Origin: Torreya grandis
Taxonomy: Eukaryota > Streptophyta > Pinopsida > Cupressales > Taxaceae
Length of the DNA stretch: 64,000 nt
Assembly (NCBI GenBank): GCA_037957365.1
Contig: JARHVA010004255.1
Location: 955,001-1,019,000 of the forward strand
Reading direction: 5' to 3'
Shown: one piece after another, positions 24,535 through 36,350 of the stretch
Position numbering within the stretch: position 1 is the first letter of the stretch
Layout: each line of letters begins with the position of its first letter
Position numbers and translations under genes: made by a program
Notes under the pieces: model-generated
Told to the model about the DNA's origin: nothing
Seen by the model: only the letters and a program-made list of their open reading frames with translations
Database searches by the model: none

Positions 24535-26816
24535 TAATACTTGATATGGGGGTAGAACATAGTGTCATATGGTGTATTGTGGTCTATTTGATGTTATTTA
24601 ATGCCATTCTAACCTTGGCCATGATCTATTTCAGTCTTATGTCATTTGGAGTCATCTAGGGGGTCAGATTGTCATGGCATGTCACATAAGAATGAATAGG
24701 GAAGTTTGGTTGTGCATTTTACAAGTGTGCTTAGAAAACATTTCAGGCCAAAAATACCCCATGGACATGATTCTTTTCATGCCAAGATCATCCTCAACAA
24801 ATTTCATGTCTTGATGAGCTTACTATCTCAAGATGTAAGCATTTAAAGTTAGACTAGCAGAGATATATGTACATGGGGATGTTAAGTTTAGGCCTCATAA
24901 AATGACCATTTATATTCAAATTCTCTTGAGGTTTAGTTTATGGTTGATAAGTGGTTAGATCTCATGCAATCATATCATAGATAAGTGACACATAGATAGT
25001 TAATGAGTCAAAAGGTCCTTAAGGAAGATAAATGGTGCTCCTATATACAGGATAGATCAACAATCCACATTTAAATACTAGGACCCAAGATTAGTGATGC
25101 ATATTTGATGATTCAATAGAGATCTAATAGTGTCAATGAGGGTCAAAGAGTTAAAGGATCTTTAGCATGAACATAAAGCTTCCAAGTGGCAAAACATCAT
25201 TCAATCAAGTTAAGATCAATGACACATATTGAGTCTTGTAGATAAGATCTAATGGTGTGCATTGATTTAAATATTCAAAGGATCCTAAGAAAACATGAAA
25301 TTATACCAAATGTCATAATCTTAGATTCTTAGGAAATAGATTAATGGCCAACATCAAAATTTGAATTGAAGAGACTCTAGAAGAGATTAATAGAGAAATT
25401 TTGACTAGATTCTAGATGGACAAAACGAGGCTACATGTCCAAAAAATGATAGGCATATTCTAAAATGAAATGAGCAAAGTGAAAATGGAATACCACATAG
25501 GTATCCATGTAATGTAAAAGGATTATATTGTAGATCAAATCCTTCATACTCCTATGCCACCACAAAATCTCAATCGAGATCCAAGATAAATAATGACTAT
25601 CAGATGTGAAGATTCAAGGTCCAAGAGATAAATGAATGACTATAGATGGAAAATTCATGTGTCTAGAGGATAGTTAGTAGTCAATATGACATATTATTAC
25701 TTTCATAACATGTGTCAACTCTCTCTAATTTAGTTTCAAATGCTAGAGAGATGATCCATAATGAAAGGCAATTTCTTGTGGATAACAAAGGAGTTCTATG
25801 TCACATTTTAGGAGTTTTATGTTTTGAGAGAAATTTATATCATTAAACCTTACATGGTCTATTTTTAATTCATCATCTTGAATGTGTAACTCCTACCAAT
25901 TTGACATGTGTTTTAGTGACCTTTGAACTTCATTCTTCTCTCCTCTCTCTAAAATTCTATAAGTAGCTACCATTTTGGACTTTGTAATCCAATACCACAC
26001 CATGTATGGTGAAGCCCTACTAGTTTTAAAATTTTAATTTGAATTAGAATAATAAATTTATTTTATTTTGATTTCATATCTCATCTTTTCAAAATGTGTG
26101 AAGAAATGTATATTGAATAGTTAAGTGATATCTATCCATCCTTGATTTCTCTCAATCCTTCCATGTTTTATTCAAGTGATTTCATCCTAACAGGTCAAAT
26201 TAATTATAGTTAAGTGTATGAATATATTTTAATTTTATAATTATCCTTAGTATCTACAACTTATCTATGGTTTCACTTACCTTGTATAGTCTTCATGCAT
26301 CTCATCCTCATATTGAAATAATAATGATAGTGCATTCTACGACTCTTAGGCTAGTGTTGTAGGCATTATATCTTTGTGAAAGAAGTAAAATTTTAATGTG
26401 GAAGATATCTTGGTGTATCACCCATTTATAATAGGTTTATTTTATAAAAATTAAATTCTTTTTCCCCACAAGAAAATAGTTAGTATAGGTGAGAGTATTT
26501 AAAGATGTATATAGGGAGCTAGCCCTTAAATCTAGAGGTTCACTTCCACCATAGGTACTCCCATATACCTGGAAGTGTTACCATGTTGCCTAAATCTATA
26601 AGAAGATTAAACACCCTCTTTTAGGGTGTAATATTTGGTGAAAATAGTTTTAGCATGGTTGGTGAGACCCATTATCTTCAAAATAATTTGTCAAGGTGAA
26701 TTTTGATCTTGACAACATTAGCTACAAATTGGTATGTTACTCAGCATTTGGAAATTCCATCAAGGTAAAATCTAGTTCAATATCATTGTCTTATTATAAA
26801 CTTACTCTCATAATTC
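24535..26816 (+). other. Putative 5' LTR and leader of element C
   Basis: About 2.3 kb without coding potential. A promoter-like site lies at 25958-25963 (TATAAG after a CT-rich run). TTGGTGAGACCC at 26659-26670 weakly resembles the TGGTGACTCCAC type of primer-binding site also suggested for element D. Without the other LTR, neither the LTR start near 24535 nor its end near 26655 can be proved. Confidence 0.4.
25958..25963 (+). promoter_or_regulatory. Candidate TATA box of element C LTR
   Basis: TATAAG follows TCTCTCCTCTCTCT and an AAAATTC spacer, a CT-rich plus TATA layout common in plant LTR promoters. Confidence 0.4.
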
Positions 26817-27950
26817 ATGGTTCTCATTAGGTCATCCTCTAGTAAAGTACTCGACCCTATTAATCTACCTATTCAACATGAACTTCCCCTTGGAATTTAA
26901 TATACTCAGCATAATCTTCCCTTTGGAGAACCAATATATTTTACTAGAGAGGAAGAGGTTGAATAAATTGAAGAAATTGAATATTATGAAGAATTTTAAG
27001 AAGATATGGATATACATCATTCCTTCCCTTCCTTTAATAATGAAAATCCAATTCATTTTCAAACATATGATGTCATTGACCCTAATGCCACAAAAGGTGT
27101 ACCCATATTCAATGGTGAAAGTCTTTTTATACCTAATGAACACATTAGGGATGTATCCAAATTTTGTAGCTTCCATAACATCACTCAAGAGAAAATTACC
27201 ATTAGACTCCTTGCCATGCCCCTTAGGGGGAAGTATCTTGATTGATATAGGACTCTAGAAGGTGGATGTATCACCTCATGGGATGATTTTGGAGTGTTTT
27301 TGACCTCAATATTTGGAAATTAAAATGACCATGCCTCTCTCATACATCATCTCAATGTCATTAAGAGAGGATCCAAAGAAATAATACATGAATTCAAAGA
27401 GAAGTTACAAAATAATTTGTTTAGATTGCCTTCACCCATGCGGCCACCTCCTAGTTTTGTGTTACCTACTTACTTGAGAGCCATTAGAATTGAAATTTCT
27501 ATCATGATTCAATCTATGGTGGTTCCACTATTCCTGAAGCATATAAACTTGATATCAAAAATAAGAATGCTCTCATCCAATAATGAAGGTTTACTCTTAA
27601 GGTTTGTATGCCTCTATTGTCTTATAATTTTTATAATACTCTAGATATGGCCCAAATTCCCAATGCTAACACCAAGCCTAAGGCTGCTCTTAAGAAGGAA
27701 GATAATACCATGGATAAAGATGCATATATTCAATTATTAGAAGCTAAACTTGGGAAAGGAAATATGAAACAAGGTACCCATAAAAATACATGTACTTATC
27801 AACAAAAATTTGGTCATAAATATGGAAGAAGAATAGGTCAATGGCAACCTAACCCCAACAAGCTTGACAATGCATACAATCCTAACATTACCACCTATGT
27901 AAGAGAAATGGTACTAGTGCATATAAATTTGGTACAAGAAGAAGATTAAA
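26817..27950 (+). pseudogene. Element C gag, decayed
   Basis: ATG at 26817 is in frame with the open stretch 27006-27245; three early stops are all TAA. The gag core is clear: GVPIFNGESLFIPNEHIRD, then IRLLAMPLRGKYLD*YRTLEGG, then SWDDFGVFLTSIFGN, EIIHEFKEKLQ and RLPSPMRPPP. This is the F-x-G...H-x-x-x-F / L-x-G-x-A-x-x-WY / W-x-x-F order of gypsy gag, with Trp now a stop. A Lys/Gln-rich tail follows to about 27948 (113 open codons from 27608). The frame shifts at least once between the two stretches. Gag would form the particle. Confidence 0.82.
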
Positions 27951-28564
27951 AACAAGAAAAATTCATGGATTCTAATTAAGGTGGAGATCAAGATATTATT
28001 TCACAAGGAGAAGTTACTCCACTCCTATCAGCTAAAGATGAAGTCATGATGTAGACAAATGAAGGTAGGCAGCCTCAAGGAGAGATCTTCACCAACTTCC
28101 TAGTGTAGGACACCTTTGTTCTTAATAAATGAACATATATTATATAAAAAAATATATCCAAGAGAAAGGATTTATGTGGTGATAGTAATGTTGATACAAT
28201 CTCATTCAATCCTCATATAAAGTAATAAGGTATGGCTACAGGTGTGGCAACCTCAAATAACTCTGCACATCTTCCAAATCAGAACTTTGGAAGGACTATT
28301 CAAGGCACTCCAAATAATTAGGTTATAAACACTTCATTACCTCCAAGAATCCAAGAAAAATAAAGTGTGGATTATTTAAACATTGTATATTCATTGAAGA
28401 GTACTAAAACATCCATTTATTTTTGGGATGTTCTTCATGTGCCTAGTCAAAAATAACTCCTACAAAAATATCTATATGTTATCCCTACTAGTGATCCTCC
28501 TTATAATAAAATTCATGATCATGATTCCTTAAAAAATAATCATAAAAATATTATTAAACCATCT

Positions 28565-28780
28565 ACTAAGGATGATAAACCTCCACCATTCTATCTCACT
28601 CTCATAGTGGGTGATAAACTGGTCCATAATTGCATAGTTGATAGTGGAGCTTCTACTTTAGTCATGCCCAAAGTGGTAGATGATAAATTGGACCTAAAAT
28701 ATGATAATAATATATGTTACACCTTCCAAGATGAGATAACTGATCAAAAACTTGAAGGTTTTCTTAAATGATTGTCTTAT
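28565..28780 (+). pseudogene. Element C protease (retropepsin)
   Basis: PPFYLTLIVGDKLVHNCIVD leads into SGASTLVMPKVVDDKLDL. The DSGAS active site (about 28637-28651) is intact, which is unusual in this window. The downstream part (usually DIxxxYGMLLSR) is disrupted. The related protease in element D starts with the same Y-x-x-L...L-x-x-CIV pattern. Confidence 0.8.
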
Positions 28781-29199
28781 TTTTCCTATCCCTGAAGATA
28801 TAGTTGTTGTTGACCTCCCAGCTCACTTTACAATTTACCTATCAATGGAATTTATAGCCAAGACAGGTGGATATATCTTGGCTTATTGGTATTTATTATC
28901 CTAAAAAAATAAATGGAAAAAAGGTGACCATAATAACTTAACTCCTTACAAGTTTTAATATTGAGCCCAATGTTGAGACAAGTTCTAATTTAAATTGTGT
29001 TATCCATGAAGAGAAGGATTCTATTATAGATGATGGTACTTCTTCCAAGATTAAAGGTATTTATGATTTTATTATTTATTAATATTTTACCAATAATTAT
29101 GATCATGATACTTATGAATTTATGGAGGAAAATTATTTAAGAGTATCTTGTATATATAAATAAGGAATACCACCACTTTTACTTGCAAAGAAGAAGGTG

Positions 29200-29600
29200 A
29201 AGATGATGAGATGTGGAAGATATTTTTTGATGGTTCAAGAAGTATAATAGGTGTAAGAGATAGTGATATGTTGGTCTCCACATATAAATAATAATACTAT
29301 GATTCATATATATTCTCTTTTATTATTACTTTCAATGTGGTCGAGTATGGAGGTTTAATTCATGGCCTTCAATGGGGAAGAAGAAAGGCAATCAAGAACT
29401 TGCAAGTATATAGAGATAGTGAATTGGTTGTTCATCAGGGTAGGAGTGTGGTTGATTCCAATAAACACTTTTTTTAATTTGTATAAGCATATGGTATGAG
29501 ATTTTATTTAATAATTCAATGCATTCAACATTAAAATCAATCTCGAGGGAGCAAAATATTCATGTTGATAGACTAGCTGCCATATGACCTCAATTTGATA
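29200..29600 (+). pseudogene. Element C RNase H (aRNH type) upstream of RT
   Basis: DEMWKIFFDGSRSIIGV is followed by FNVVEYGGLIHGLQWG and then LQVYRDSELVVHQ. These match the FDGS...G, T-x-N-x-AEYEALxxGL and GDSELxxxQ segments of the extra RNase H (normally GDS, here RDS). The domain lies between protease and RT rather than after the RT-linked RNase H. Frames break at about 29290 and again after 29480. Confidence 0.75.
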
Positions 29601-29884
29601 CTCCAACTACCATAAAAGAAGAGGGGGAACAATATCACATTAAGATCATTATAATACCTTATTTACCTAATAATTAAGTGTCTTATTAATTTTTTTATAG
29701 TGAAAAACACATTTCATTCTTCTTGAAAAATGAAGTTGACTATTTTTCAAGGAATAAAGGGAGACTCCAAGAATAATTTGATGATCAGATTGTGCTACCA
29801 AGGACAAATAAGATACCTAAAGGTATGGTGACCTTATAGATTATCTAAAATTATAATTATAATAAGAATAAGGAAAAATTTATT

Positions 29885-30526
29885 ATGTCTAAGAAAGAGG
29901 ATAACTATGAAATATTCTTGATCTTAAAAGATATAGTCCTGAAACTAGCCAAAGTATGTTTCACATTAGAGAAAAATGCATTCATTGAGTTGTGTAAAGA
30001 GTTTCATGTTATATTCACTTGGGAATATAAGGACCTCAAATTATTTGATCCTAACCTATCAAACCATATCATTTAATTATAACCTAGAGTTAAACCAATT
30101 AGATAAAAATAAACACCCATCAATCCCACGGTTGAGTAACTCATGATGTTAGATCTCACTAATCTCCTTAAATTTGAAATAATCTTTCCTATCAAGGTTT
30201 CAACATGGATAGCTAACCTTTTTCCTATTATAAATAATAATGGAGAGATAATACTTTGTGTGGACTTTAAATATATTAATAAGGTGTCACTTAAAGGCCA
30301 CTGTCCTTTACCTTCGATGGAACAAATTTTGTAAGTTATTTTAATATCTCAATGTTCTTTTCTCTTAGATGGATATTCAGGTTATAATCAGATTCATGTG
30401 AATGAATATGATTAGTTTAAGATATAATTCACTACTAAATGGGGAAATTTTTATTATATAAATATGTCATTCGATTTGTTTAATACATGTGCTACCTTTT
30501 AAAGAGCAATGAACATGGCCTTCCAA
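29885..30526 (+). pseudogene. Element C reverse transcriptase, N-terminal half
   Basis: The region before RT reads LCKEFHVIFTWEYKDLKLFDP, a typical FxDVFAWxYxDLKxxDP segment. RT follows: STWIANLFPIINNNGEIILC, then VDFKYINKVSLKGHCPLPSM, a broken DGYSGYNQI, TKWGNFYYINMSF, and ATF*RAMNMAF (Gln now TAA). At 30526 the frame is cut by the TG start of element D. The rest of the RT is at 63304-63700. Confidence 0.85.
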
Positions 30527-31779
30527 TGTTATCAAAATTTCACACTTAGAAATTTTGGGTTACCCCTATTTAAAATTTTGCATTTTGTCTTATGTGAGTC
30601 AGTTGTCTTTGTTTAAATAGTCCCCTAAATAAATTTTTAGTCTTTACATTTTTTTTTATAATTTCTTTCTTTTCCCAATTGCTTTAGATTGCTTTAAAAG
30701 GATGAAAACATTTTCCAAATACCATCATTGAAAAACCCATTTACTCATCTTTCCCAAAAATCAAAAAAGCTAAGTGTTTGGGTTCATTTCTAGTGAAACT
30801 CAAGTTTTTAAAGTTACTTAATTTATTACATAATAAGTAAAGTAATCCTGCAAGTTTGAGTTACACTGACTAGTTCAAATAAGAACTACCAAACATATTT
30901 ATTTCACATCAAAAGATAAGTAAATTAGTCTCACAAACCCACCAAGCACTACACAAAGCAAATTGGGTTTTCAAATTAACTTTACTCATCCAAATCCTTA
31001 AGTAAAAGTAACAAAGGTTTATGAACTTGAAGTACACACTAGTTGAGACCAACTCAGGATTACAAAGATGCTTAACTCCCAAAAGAAAAATAAGGAAAGC
31101 AGTCTGAGAAACCTGATAAAAGCCAAGGGCTTATGTGGCTCCTTCACATGTTTCCACTACATGTCATTAAATACATTGGAAAATATAAATATCAATCAAT
31201 TCCACCTCATTTAACACCTAGAATTTGAGTTGTTTGACCAAGCTACTGAACATACAAACCCCAAACTATGTTATTTGACCTTCTATAGAAATTTTTGACT
31301 CAACTCTTTGAGACCCATTTGTGTTTTAGGTATGTAGATATTGCTCCTTTATTTTTATGCCTCTATCTTGTTTGTTTTATTTTCATTTTTCATTAGTAAA
31401 TATTTCATTCATGATCATGAAGGTCCTACTATTTGTACTTGTTTTGGTTACTTTTACATGCTTGAAGTATTATTATAAAAACCTTGTAAAACTTCATAAA
31501 ATACCAAGTATGAGAAAAAAACCCTCAAAATGCTACAAAGATCGAGCCCTAGATTTAAAACAAAACTATTGAAACTAGATGACAAACCTAGATATTCCAT
31601 TACATTTTACTCAGCTAGAGTCTTGATCCCAAGTTCCTCATCACAAGAAACCCAAAATCTTAAAGCTCCTTACCAACCTATGTTTTCCTTAACCAATTGC
31701 TTACTTGAACTCACAACTACTCATTACTTATAATTCTATGGGTTTTTTTACCCAAGTTGCTTGATTTAGTAAATCTAAA

Positions 31780-31784
31780 GTTTG
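31780..31784. repeat. Target-site duplication of element E
   Basis: GTTTG here and GTTTA at 36351-36355. The uninterrupted site in the other D LTR reads TAAAGTTTGGAACCC (near 50346-50360), which confirms the duplication and a later G-to-A change in the right copy. Confidence 0.88.
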
Positions 31785-32082
31785 TGTCATGTCCCCTTTT
31801 TAGTTGAAATCTTTAGAGTTGATGATTAACCTATTATGCGACCTTCGTAGGCTGATATGATGGATAGAGGGTCATGATGGAGCTTGGCTTGGCTTTGATT
31901 AGCAAAATTTCTACAGTTGGTTTTCATTCAAGCTCTTTTAGACACGTTTGCCTAAGCTCCTATTATTTAGGGACTTCTGACATGTATTAGAGCATCCTTA
32001 TTTTGGTATGGTCATGTGCAGAATTACTCCCTGATTCACCAACTTTAGATGGTTTAAGGATCTGACATGTATTGAGGGAGAT

Positions 32083-32115
32083 ATTAATATTTGATTGATT
32101 TAATCAAATATTAAT
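32083..32115. repeat. 14-bp perfect inverted repeat in E LTR
   Basis: The arms ATTAATATTTGATT and AATCAAATATTAAT enclose a 5-base loop. It is identical in the 3' LTR (35395-35430 region) and has one mismatch in the solo LTR (near 37562-37594). Confidence 0.85.
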
Positions 32116-32142
32116 TATTTGGTCTATTTTTAACTAAGAAAC

Positions 32143-32215
32143 CCTAATTCTAATTTAAGAAACCCTAATTTAAGAAACCCTAATTAGGGCAAGCACACTT
32201 TTTTGAGGGTATAAG
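32143..32215 (+). promoter_or_regulatory. Putative E promoter: telo-box repeats, palindrome and TATA-like box
   Basis: AAACCCTAA occurs three times (twice in the 3' LTR). The last copy forms the palindrome CCCTAATTAGGG, and TATAAG follows 21 bases later. AAACCCTAA is the plant telo-box known from promoters of translation-related genes. The block is conserved at 35450-35514 and 37616-37661. Confidence 0.5.
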
Positions 32216-32615
32216 GGTTTCTCATGGGAGAGAGTTGGAAGAATTATGATGATGAGATTATGATTATTGATTTTTGCTAAGAATTCTTCTGAGAAGACTG
32301 AGCCAAGGGTTCTAAGATTCCATTCGCATTGGAGAACATCCACTCTTCATTCTTCGCAATTCAAAAGCTATGAGATATTAGCTGATTTATTAGCAAATTG
32401 AGAGATAGCTTCATACAAAAGTTATCATAGAGGTTTACAGGTATTTCTTTCATTAGTTTTTGATTTAGAAAATTATATAGATATAGATCTTCAGATTAGG
32501 TGTTTAGCATTTAGGTCTCACTAGATTCTATTTTCTCCTATATGGAATCCATACAGATCCATGTAAATCCATACCATTCTGTAGTAAGCCGAACAACACC
32601 GTAGGGGACTCAGAG

Positions 32616-32740
32616 ACTGACATTGGCATCCCAGTGACCGACATCAGCCGACTTCAAACCGATGTTAGCAGAGCAGTCGACTGATAGTGACCGACACCGG
32701 TAGTATATCGATCGATGATGGCAGAAGAATTGACGTTGGT
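32616..32740. repeat. ACCGAYGTYGGT palindrome cluster in E LTR
   Basis: Copies lie at 32616-32627, 32637-32648, 32658-32669, 32690-32701 and 32729-32740. The cluster recurs at 35914-36039 and, more decayed, at about 38080-38195. The motif is shared with the leader of element A (5439-5559). Confidence 0.7.
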
Positions 32741-33059
32741 GACTATGTTTTTGACATAGCAACCTGAGCCACATAGATTCAGGGTTTACTTCTTGTTTGC
32801 TAGAATAATTAGGTTTTTAAGACAATATTTTAATATTCTTTTATATGCATGACAGAGGTCTCAATTTTGTAATCATCTGGATGAGTAATAAGATCTTTGA
32901 TTTACTAGTTGAGAGATTATACTGTTGTTTATTTATCTATTTGAATTTATCTCCAAAAAAATATCTTTATTCATGCAAAAAACAAAAAATTCAAAATACA
33001 AAGAAAAGCAATTTAAAATATCTAGTTTCAAAATTCAAGGGAAATAGGGGATATTACAG

Positions 33060-33071
33060 TGGTATTAGAGC
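33060..33071 (+). promoter_or_regulatory. Element E primer-binding site
   Basis: TGGTATTAGAGC lies two bases after the 5' LTR. It differs by one C-to-T change from the usual initiator-Met tRNA complement TGGTATCAGAGC. Confidence 0.85.
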
Positions 33072-33124
33072 TTTTCCCCTGCCATCCTATTGGGTAGATT
33101 GGTCATTGAATCAGCTAATTAATC

Positions 33125-34938
33125 ATGGTTATTCCACATACTCAGACATAGTGGGACAAGGATATGGAGATGCTTAAACAAGGTTCGAACAAGTTGGTTG
33201 AACACCAGAGGAGAATGAATGAATTTCTTTCAGACCCTACAATAGAAGCCAAATTAGTACGGTGTATGACATCCATTTTGAGAGGGTCCACATCACAACA
33301 CAAAAAGACAAAGAAACAAGAGGTCTCGATAGGTGAAGTTAATCATTTACTTAGTGGAGTAGCCATTAGTGTTGTGACTACACATGATGGAGACATTTTA
33401 CAACTGTAGGATATCGTTACTGATTTGTTTGAGGACAGTAGCATGTCCCATGATTCTTATGAGATAGTTTCAGTTGTAGCTTCTTCAGAATTAGATGAGG
33501 ATGAGTCTGATGCTTGCATTCAAAATGTGGAGGTGTACTCAAATGTTAGTACACTGAGAGTTGATGATCTCTCAGATATGGTAGAGTCTATAGAAGATTC
33601 CTAAGATCTGACTATTGTAGATGACACCCAAGAGGATGTCGTGGATAGTGCTGAGGACTTAGTCTTTTTAGTAGGATCCTTTGATACAGAGGTTTATGTG
33701 GATGTTTTAGTCACTCTATTTGATTATATGAATTCAATAGTTGGTCTATTGAATTTAGATGGTAGTATTATAGATGTTAGCTATTCTGAGGTTACTCCTT
33801 TGGATAGTGTGTCAAGGGTAGAGTATAGGAGTTTGACCAACCAGCACAATCATGTGTCTAGTCAGCTGAGAGTTAGTGAGTGAGACATTGTTATCACTTG
33901 TGAGCATTTTGATGTTGTTCATCAGTTGTTAGCAGTTTATGGATGGGGTTCTCCTACTAGTGATGAGCAAGGAGGTAGTTATTTCCCCTTGACAGAGATC
34001 CACTCTTTATGGGAGGCTATCCAGATTTTGAGATAGGATTATATGCGGTTGGTAGCAGACAGAGATTATCTTAAGGAGTGGGGCAATAAAGCATACGATG
34101 CATTATTGGTCAAGGAAGATAAGGTGAGTGAGCTTACTTAGTAGCTTGAGGTGACTTTTGAGATTCTTGAGAGTACACAATTGGCTTTTGAGGAGTCACA
34201 GTTTCATTTGGCTAAGGTGACCATGGAGTTAGACTGACTTCAGTCTTTACCAGAGTTGGTACAATCACAGGGTGTGGTATTTGGGGACACAAGGGTGCCC
34301 ATGGTCGAGATTGTTAGAGATAGTGGGGATGAGCATATATCTATCCTTGATGCTAGTATTGGTTCATTTCTACTAAAGTTAGATTTAGTTGAGTTGGGTG
34401 CTATCGTTGAGCATGGTAGTCAGCGTGATATTATGATGGTCTCTACTACTGATGGACTATTGAGGTTATATTAGGGATCAGTTGTGATGTTGATGAGCCA
34501 GTAGTTGGTTTGGTTCTTTTTTATAATACTACTCCTTTGGAGGTGTCTTTAGAGGTAGTAGTTGGTTCAAGCTTGGTTAGTGATCAGTTTTAGTTAGTTT
34601 CTTTTGGATTGTAGTCTGAGCCATTGATCAAGAGTGGTGCCTTTTATCAACATTACACTATAAGTGTTTGTCATCAGTTATGGGATGATTCAACACCATG
34701 GGATGAGAGTTGTGATAGTCATGGCATGGTGAGAAGTGATGGGGTTGATAGCTTGTTTGTGCATGAATTACATCAAAGATATGTTGATCATAATAGAGGT
34801 ACAGTGTGTGGATTCTCCACACTTGGCTTAGTTCCATTTGGGATTTGTTGCAGAGTTGGAGTGTGCCTTCCACATAGCATGGTGGAATGTGTACATGGTA
34901 TTTGTAATCTTGGATTTTGGTTGAGTTTCATTTGCTAG
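33125..34938 (+). pseudogene. Element E internal protein, unrecognised
   Basis: A single frame runs from ATG at 33125, 53 bases after the primer-binding site, to about 34470. It is interrupted by isolated stops near 33149, 33407, 33602, 33881, 34035, 34139-34142 and 34235, most of them explicable as CAG, CAA or CGA changed by C-to-T. A frameshift near 34465 then continues coding-like sequence to 34938. The product would be about 600 residues. The N-terminal part is basic (MLKQGSNKLVEHQRRMNEF, then STSQHKKTKKQ). The middle is long, acidic and Asp/Ser/Val-rich. A coiled-coil-like Leu/Glu segment (about 34040-34250) and a Cys/His-containing tail follow. I see no gag, protease, RT, RNase H or integrase motif. 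It may be a diverged gag-like or packaging protein, but that is inference. Confidence 0.6.
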
Positions 34939-35085
34939 TTTGATTATCGATTCCTCTTGGTTATACTTCAAAGGATATTACAGGAGCTTGTGTTGATTGT
35001 CATTAGTATAGATCATGACTACATTTGGGATCCAAGTGGATTGATTGGTTTATTTTTCTGAGATTGCTTGGGGACAAGCAATTTT

Positions 35086-35098
35086 AGGAGGGGAAGAT
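35086..35098 (+). promoter_or_regulatory. Element E polypurine tract
   Basis: AGGAGGGGAAGAT abuts the 3' LTR start TGTCATG at 35099. Confidence 0.85.
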
Positions 35099-36350
35099 TG
35101 TCATGTCCCCTTTTTAGTTGACATCTTTAGAGTTAATGATTAGCCTATTATGCAACCTTCATAGGCTGATATGATGGATAGAGGGTCATGATGGAGCTTG
35201 GCTTGGATTCGATTAGCAAAATTTCTATAGTTGGTTTTCATTTAGGCTCTTTCAAACACATTTGCCTAAGCTCCTATTATTTAGGGACTTCTGACATGCA
35301 GTAGAGCACCCTTATTTTGGTATGGTCATGTGTAGAATTACTCCCTAATTCACCAACTTCAGATGGTTTGAGGATCTGACATGTATTGAGGGAGATATTA
35401 ATATTTGATTGATTTAATCAAATATTAATTATTTGGTCTATTTTTAATTAAGAAACCCTAATTCTAATTTAAGAAACCCTAATTAGGGCAAGCACACTTT
35501 TTTGAGGGTATAAGGGTTTCTCATGGGAGAGAGTTGGAAGAATTATGATGATGAGATTATGATTATTGATTTTTGCTAAGAATTCTTTTGAAAAGATTGA
35601 GCCAAGGGTTCTAGGATTCCATTTGCATTGGAGAACATCCACTCTTCATTGTCTGTGATTCAAAAACTGTGAGATATTAGCTGATTTATTGCCAAATTAA
35701 GAGATAGCTTCATACAAAAGTTATCACAAAGGTTTACAGGTATTTCTTTCATTAGTTTTTGATGTAGAAAATTATACAAATAGAGATCTTTAGATCAGGT
35801 GTTCAACATTCAGCCACACTAGATTCTATTTGCTCTTGTATGGAATCCATATAGATTTGTGTAAATCCATACCATTCTGCAGTAGGCCAGACAGTGTTGT
35901 AGGGGACTCAGAGACCGACATTGGCATCCCAGTGACCGACCATCAGCTGACTTCAGACCGACGTCAGTAGAGCAACCAATCGATAGTGACCGACACCAGT
36001 AGTATATCAACTGATGATGGCAAAAGAACCAATGTTAGTGACTGTGTTTTTGACATAGCAACCTGAGCTGCATAGATTCTGGGTTTACTTCTATTTTACT
36101 AGAATAATCAAGTTTTTAAGATAGTATTTTAATATTCTTTTATATGCATGATAGAGGACTCAATTTTGTAATCATCTGGATGAGTAATAAGATCTTTGAT
36201 TTGCTAGTTTAGAGATTATACTACTATTTATTTATCTATTTGAATTTATCTCCAAAATCGTATCTTTATTCATGCAAAAAAATTAGAATACATAAAAAAG
36301 CAATTTAAAATATCCAATTTCAGAATTCAAGGGAAACAAGGGATATTATA
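35099..36350 (+). repeat. Element E 3' LTR
   Basis: 1,252 bp aligned with 31785-33058. It carries the same hairpin, telo-box and palindrome blocks. It ends ATTATA where the 5' copy ends ATTACA (C-to-T in the terminal CA) and is followed by the GTTTA target duplicate. Confidence 0.92.

Larger units (their letters stand above)
24535..30526 (+). mobile_element. Element C, left part (Ty3/gypsy, plus strand)
   Basis: It comprises a putative 5' LTR and leader (24535-26816), gag from ATG 26817, protease, an RNase H between protease and RT, and the first half of RT. The RT is cut at 30526 by element D. It resumes at 63304, where the translation continues the same RT through to RNase H at the window edge. 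The 3' LTR is outside the window, so the left limit is an estimate. Confidence 0.82.
31785..33058 (+). repeat. Element E 5' LTR
   Basis: 1,274 bp. Notable parts are a 14-bp inverted repeat at 32083-32115, three AAACCCTAA motifs with a CCCTAATTAGGG palindrome (32178-32189), a TATA-like TATAAG at 32210-32215, and a cluster of ACCGAYGTYGGT motifs at 32616-32740. Confidence 0.92.
31785..36350 (+). mobile_element. Element E: complete non-autonomous LTR retrotransposon, 4.6 kb
   Basis: The LTRs at 31785-33058 and 35099-36350 both begin TGTCATGTCCCC. The 5' one ends ATTACA, the 3' one ATTATA. The primer-binding site TGGTATTAGAGC (33060-33071) differs by one base from the initiator-Met type, and a polypurine tract adjoins the 3' LTR. 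The 2.0-kb interior encodes one long unrecognised protein and no protease, RT or integrase, so E must have relied on another element's enzymes. About 10 differences in the first 155 LTR bases make it the youngest insertion here. A solo LTR of the same family is at 37264. Confidence 0.93.

Noticed and set aside
26865..27188. Minus-strand 107-codon ORF opposite element C gag
   Set aside because: The plus strand carries clear gag motifs here; the minus frame is a composition shadow.
32143..32190. AAACCCTAA repeats as an interstitial telomere remnant
   Set aside because: The copies are spaced, not tandem, and sit at the same place in all E LTRs, so they are part of the LTR.
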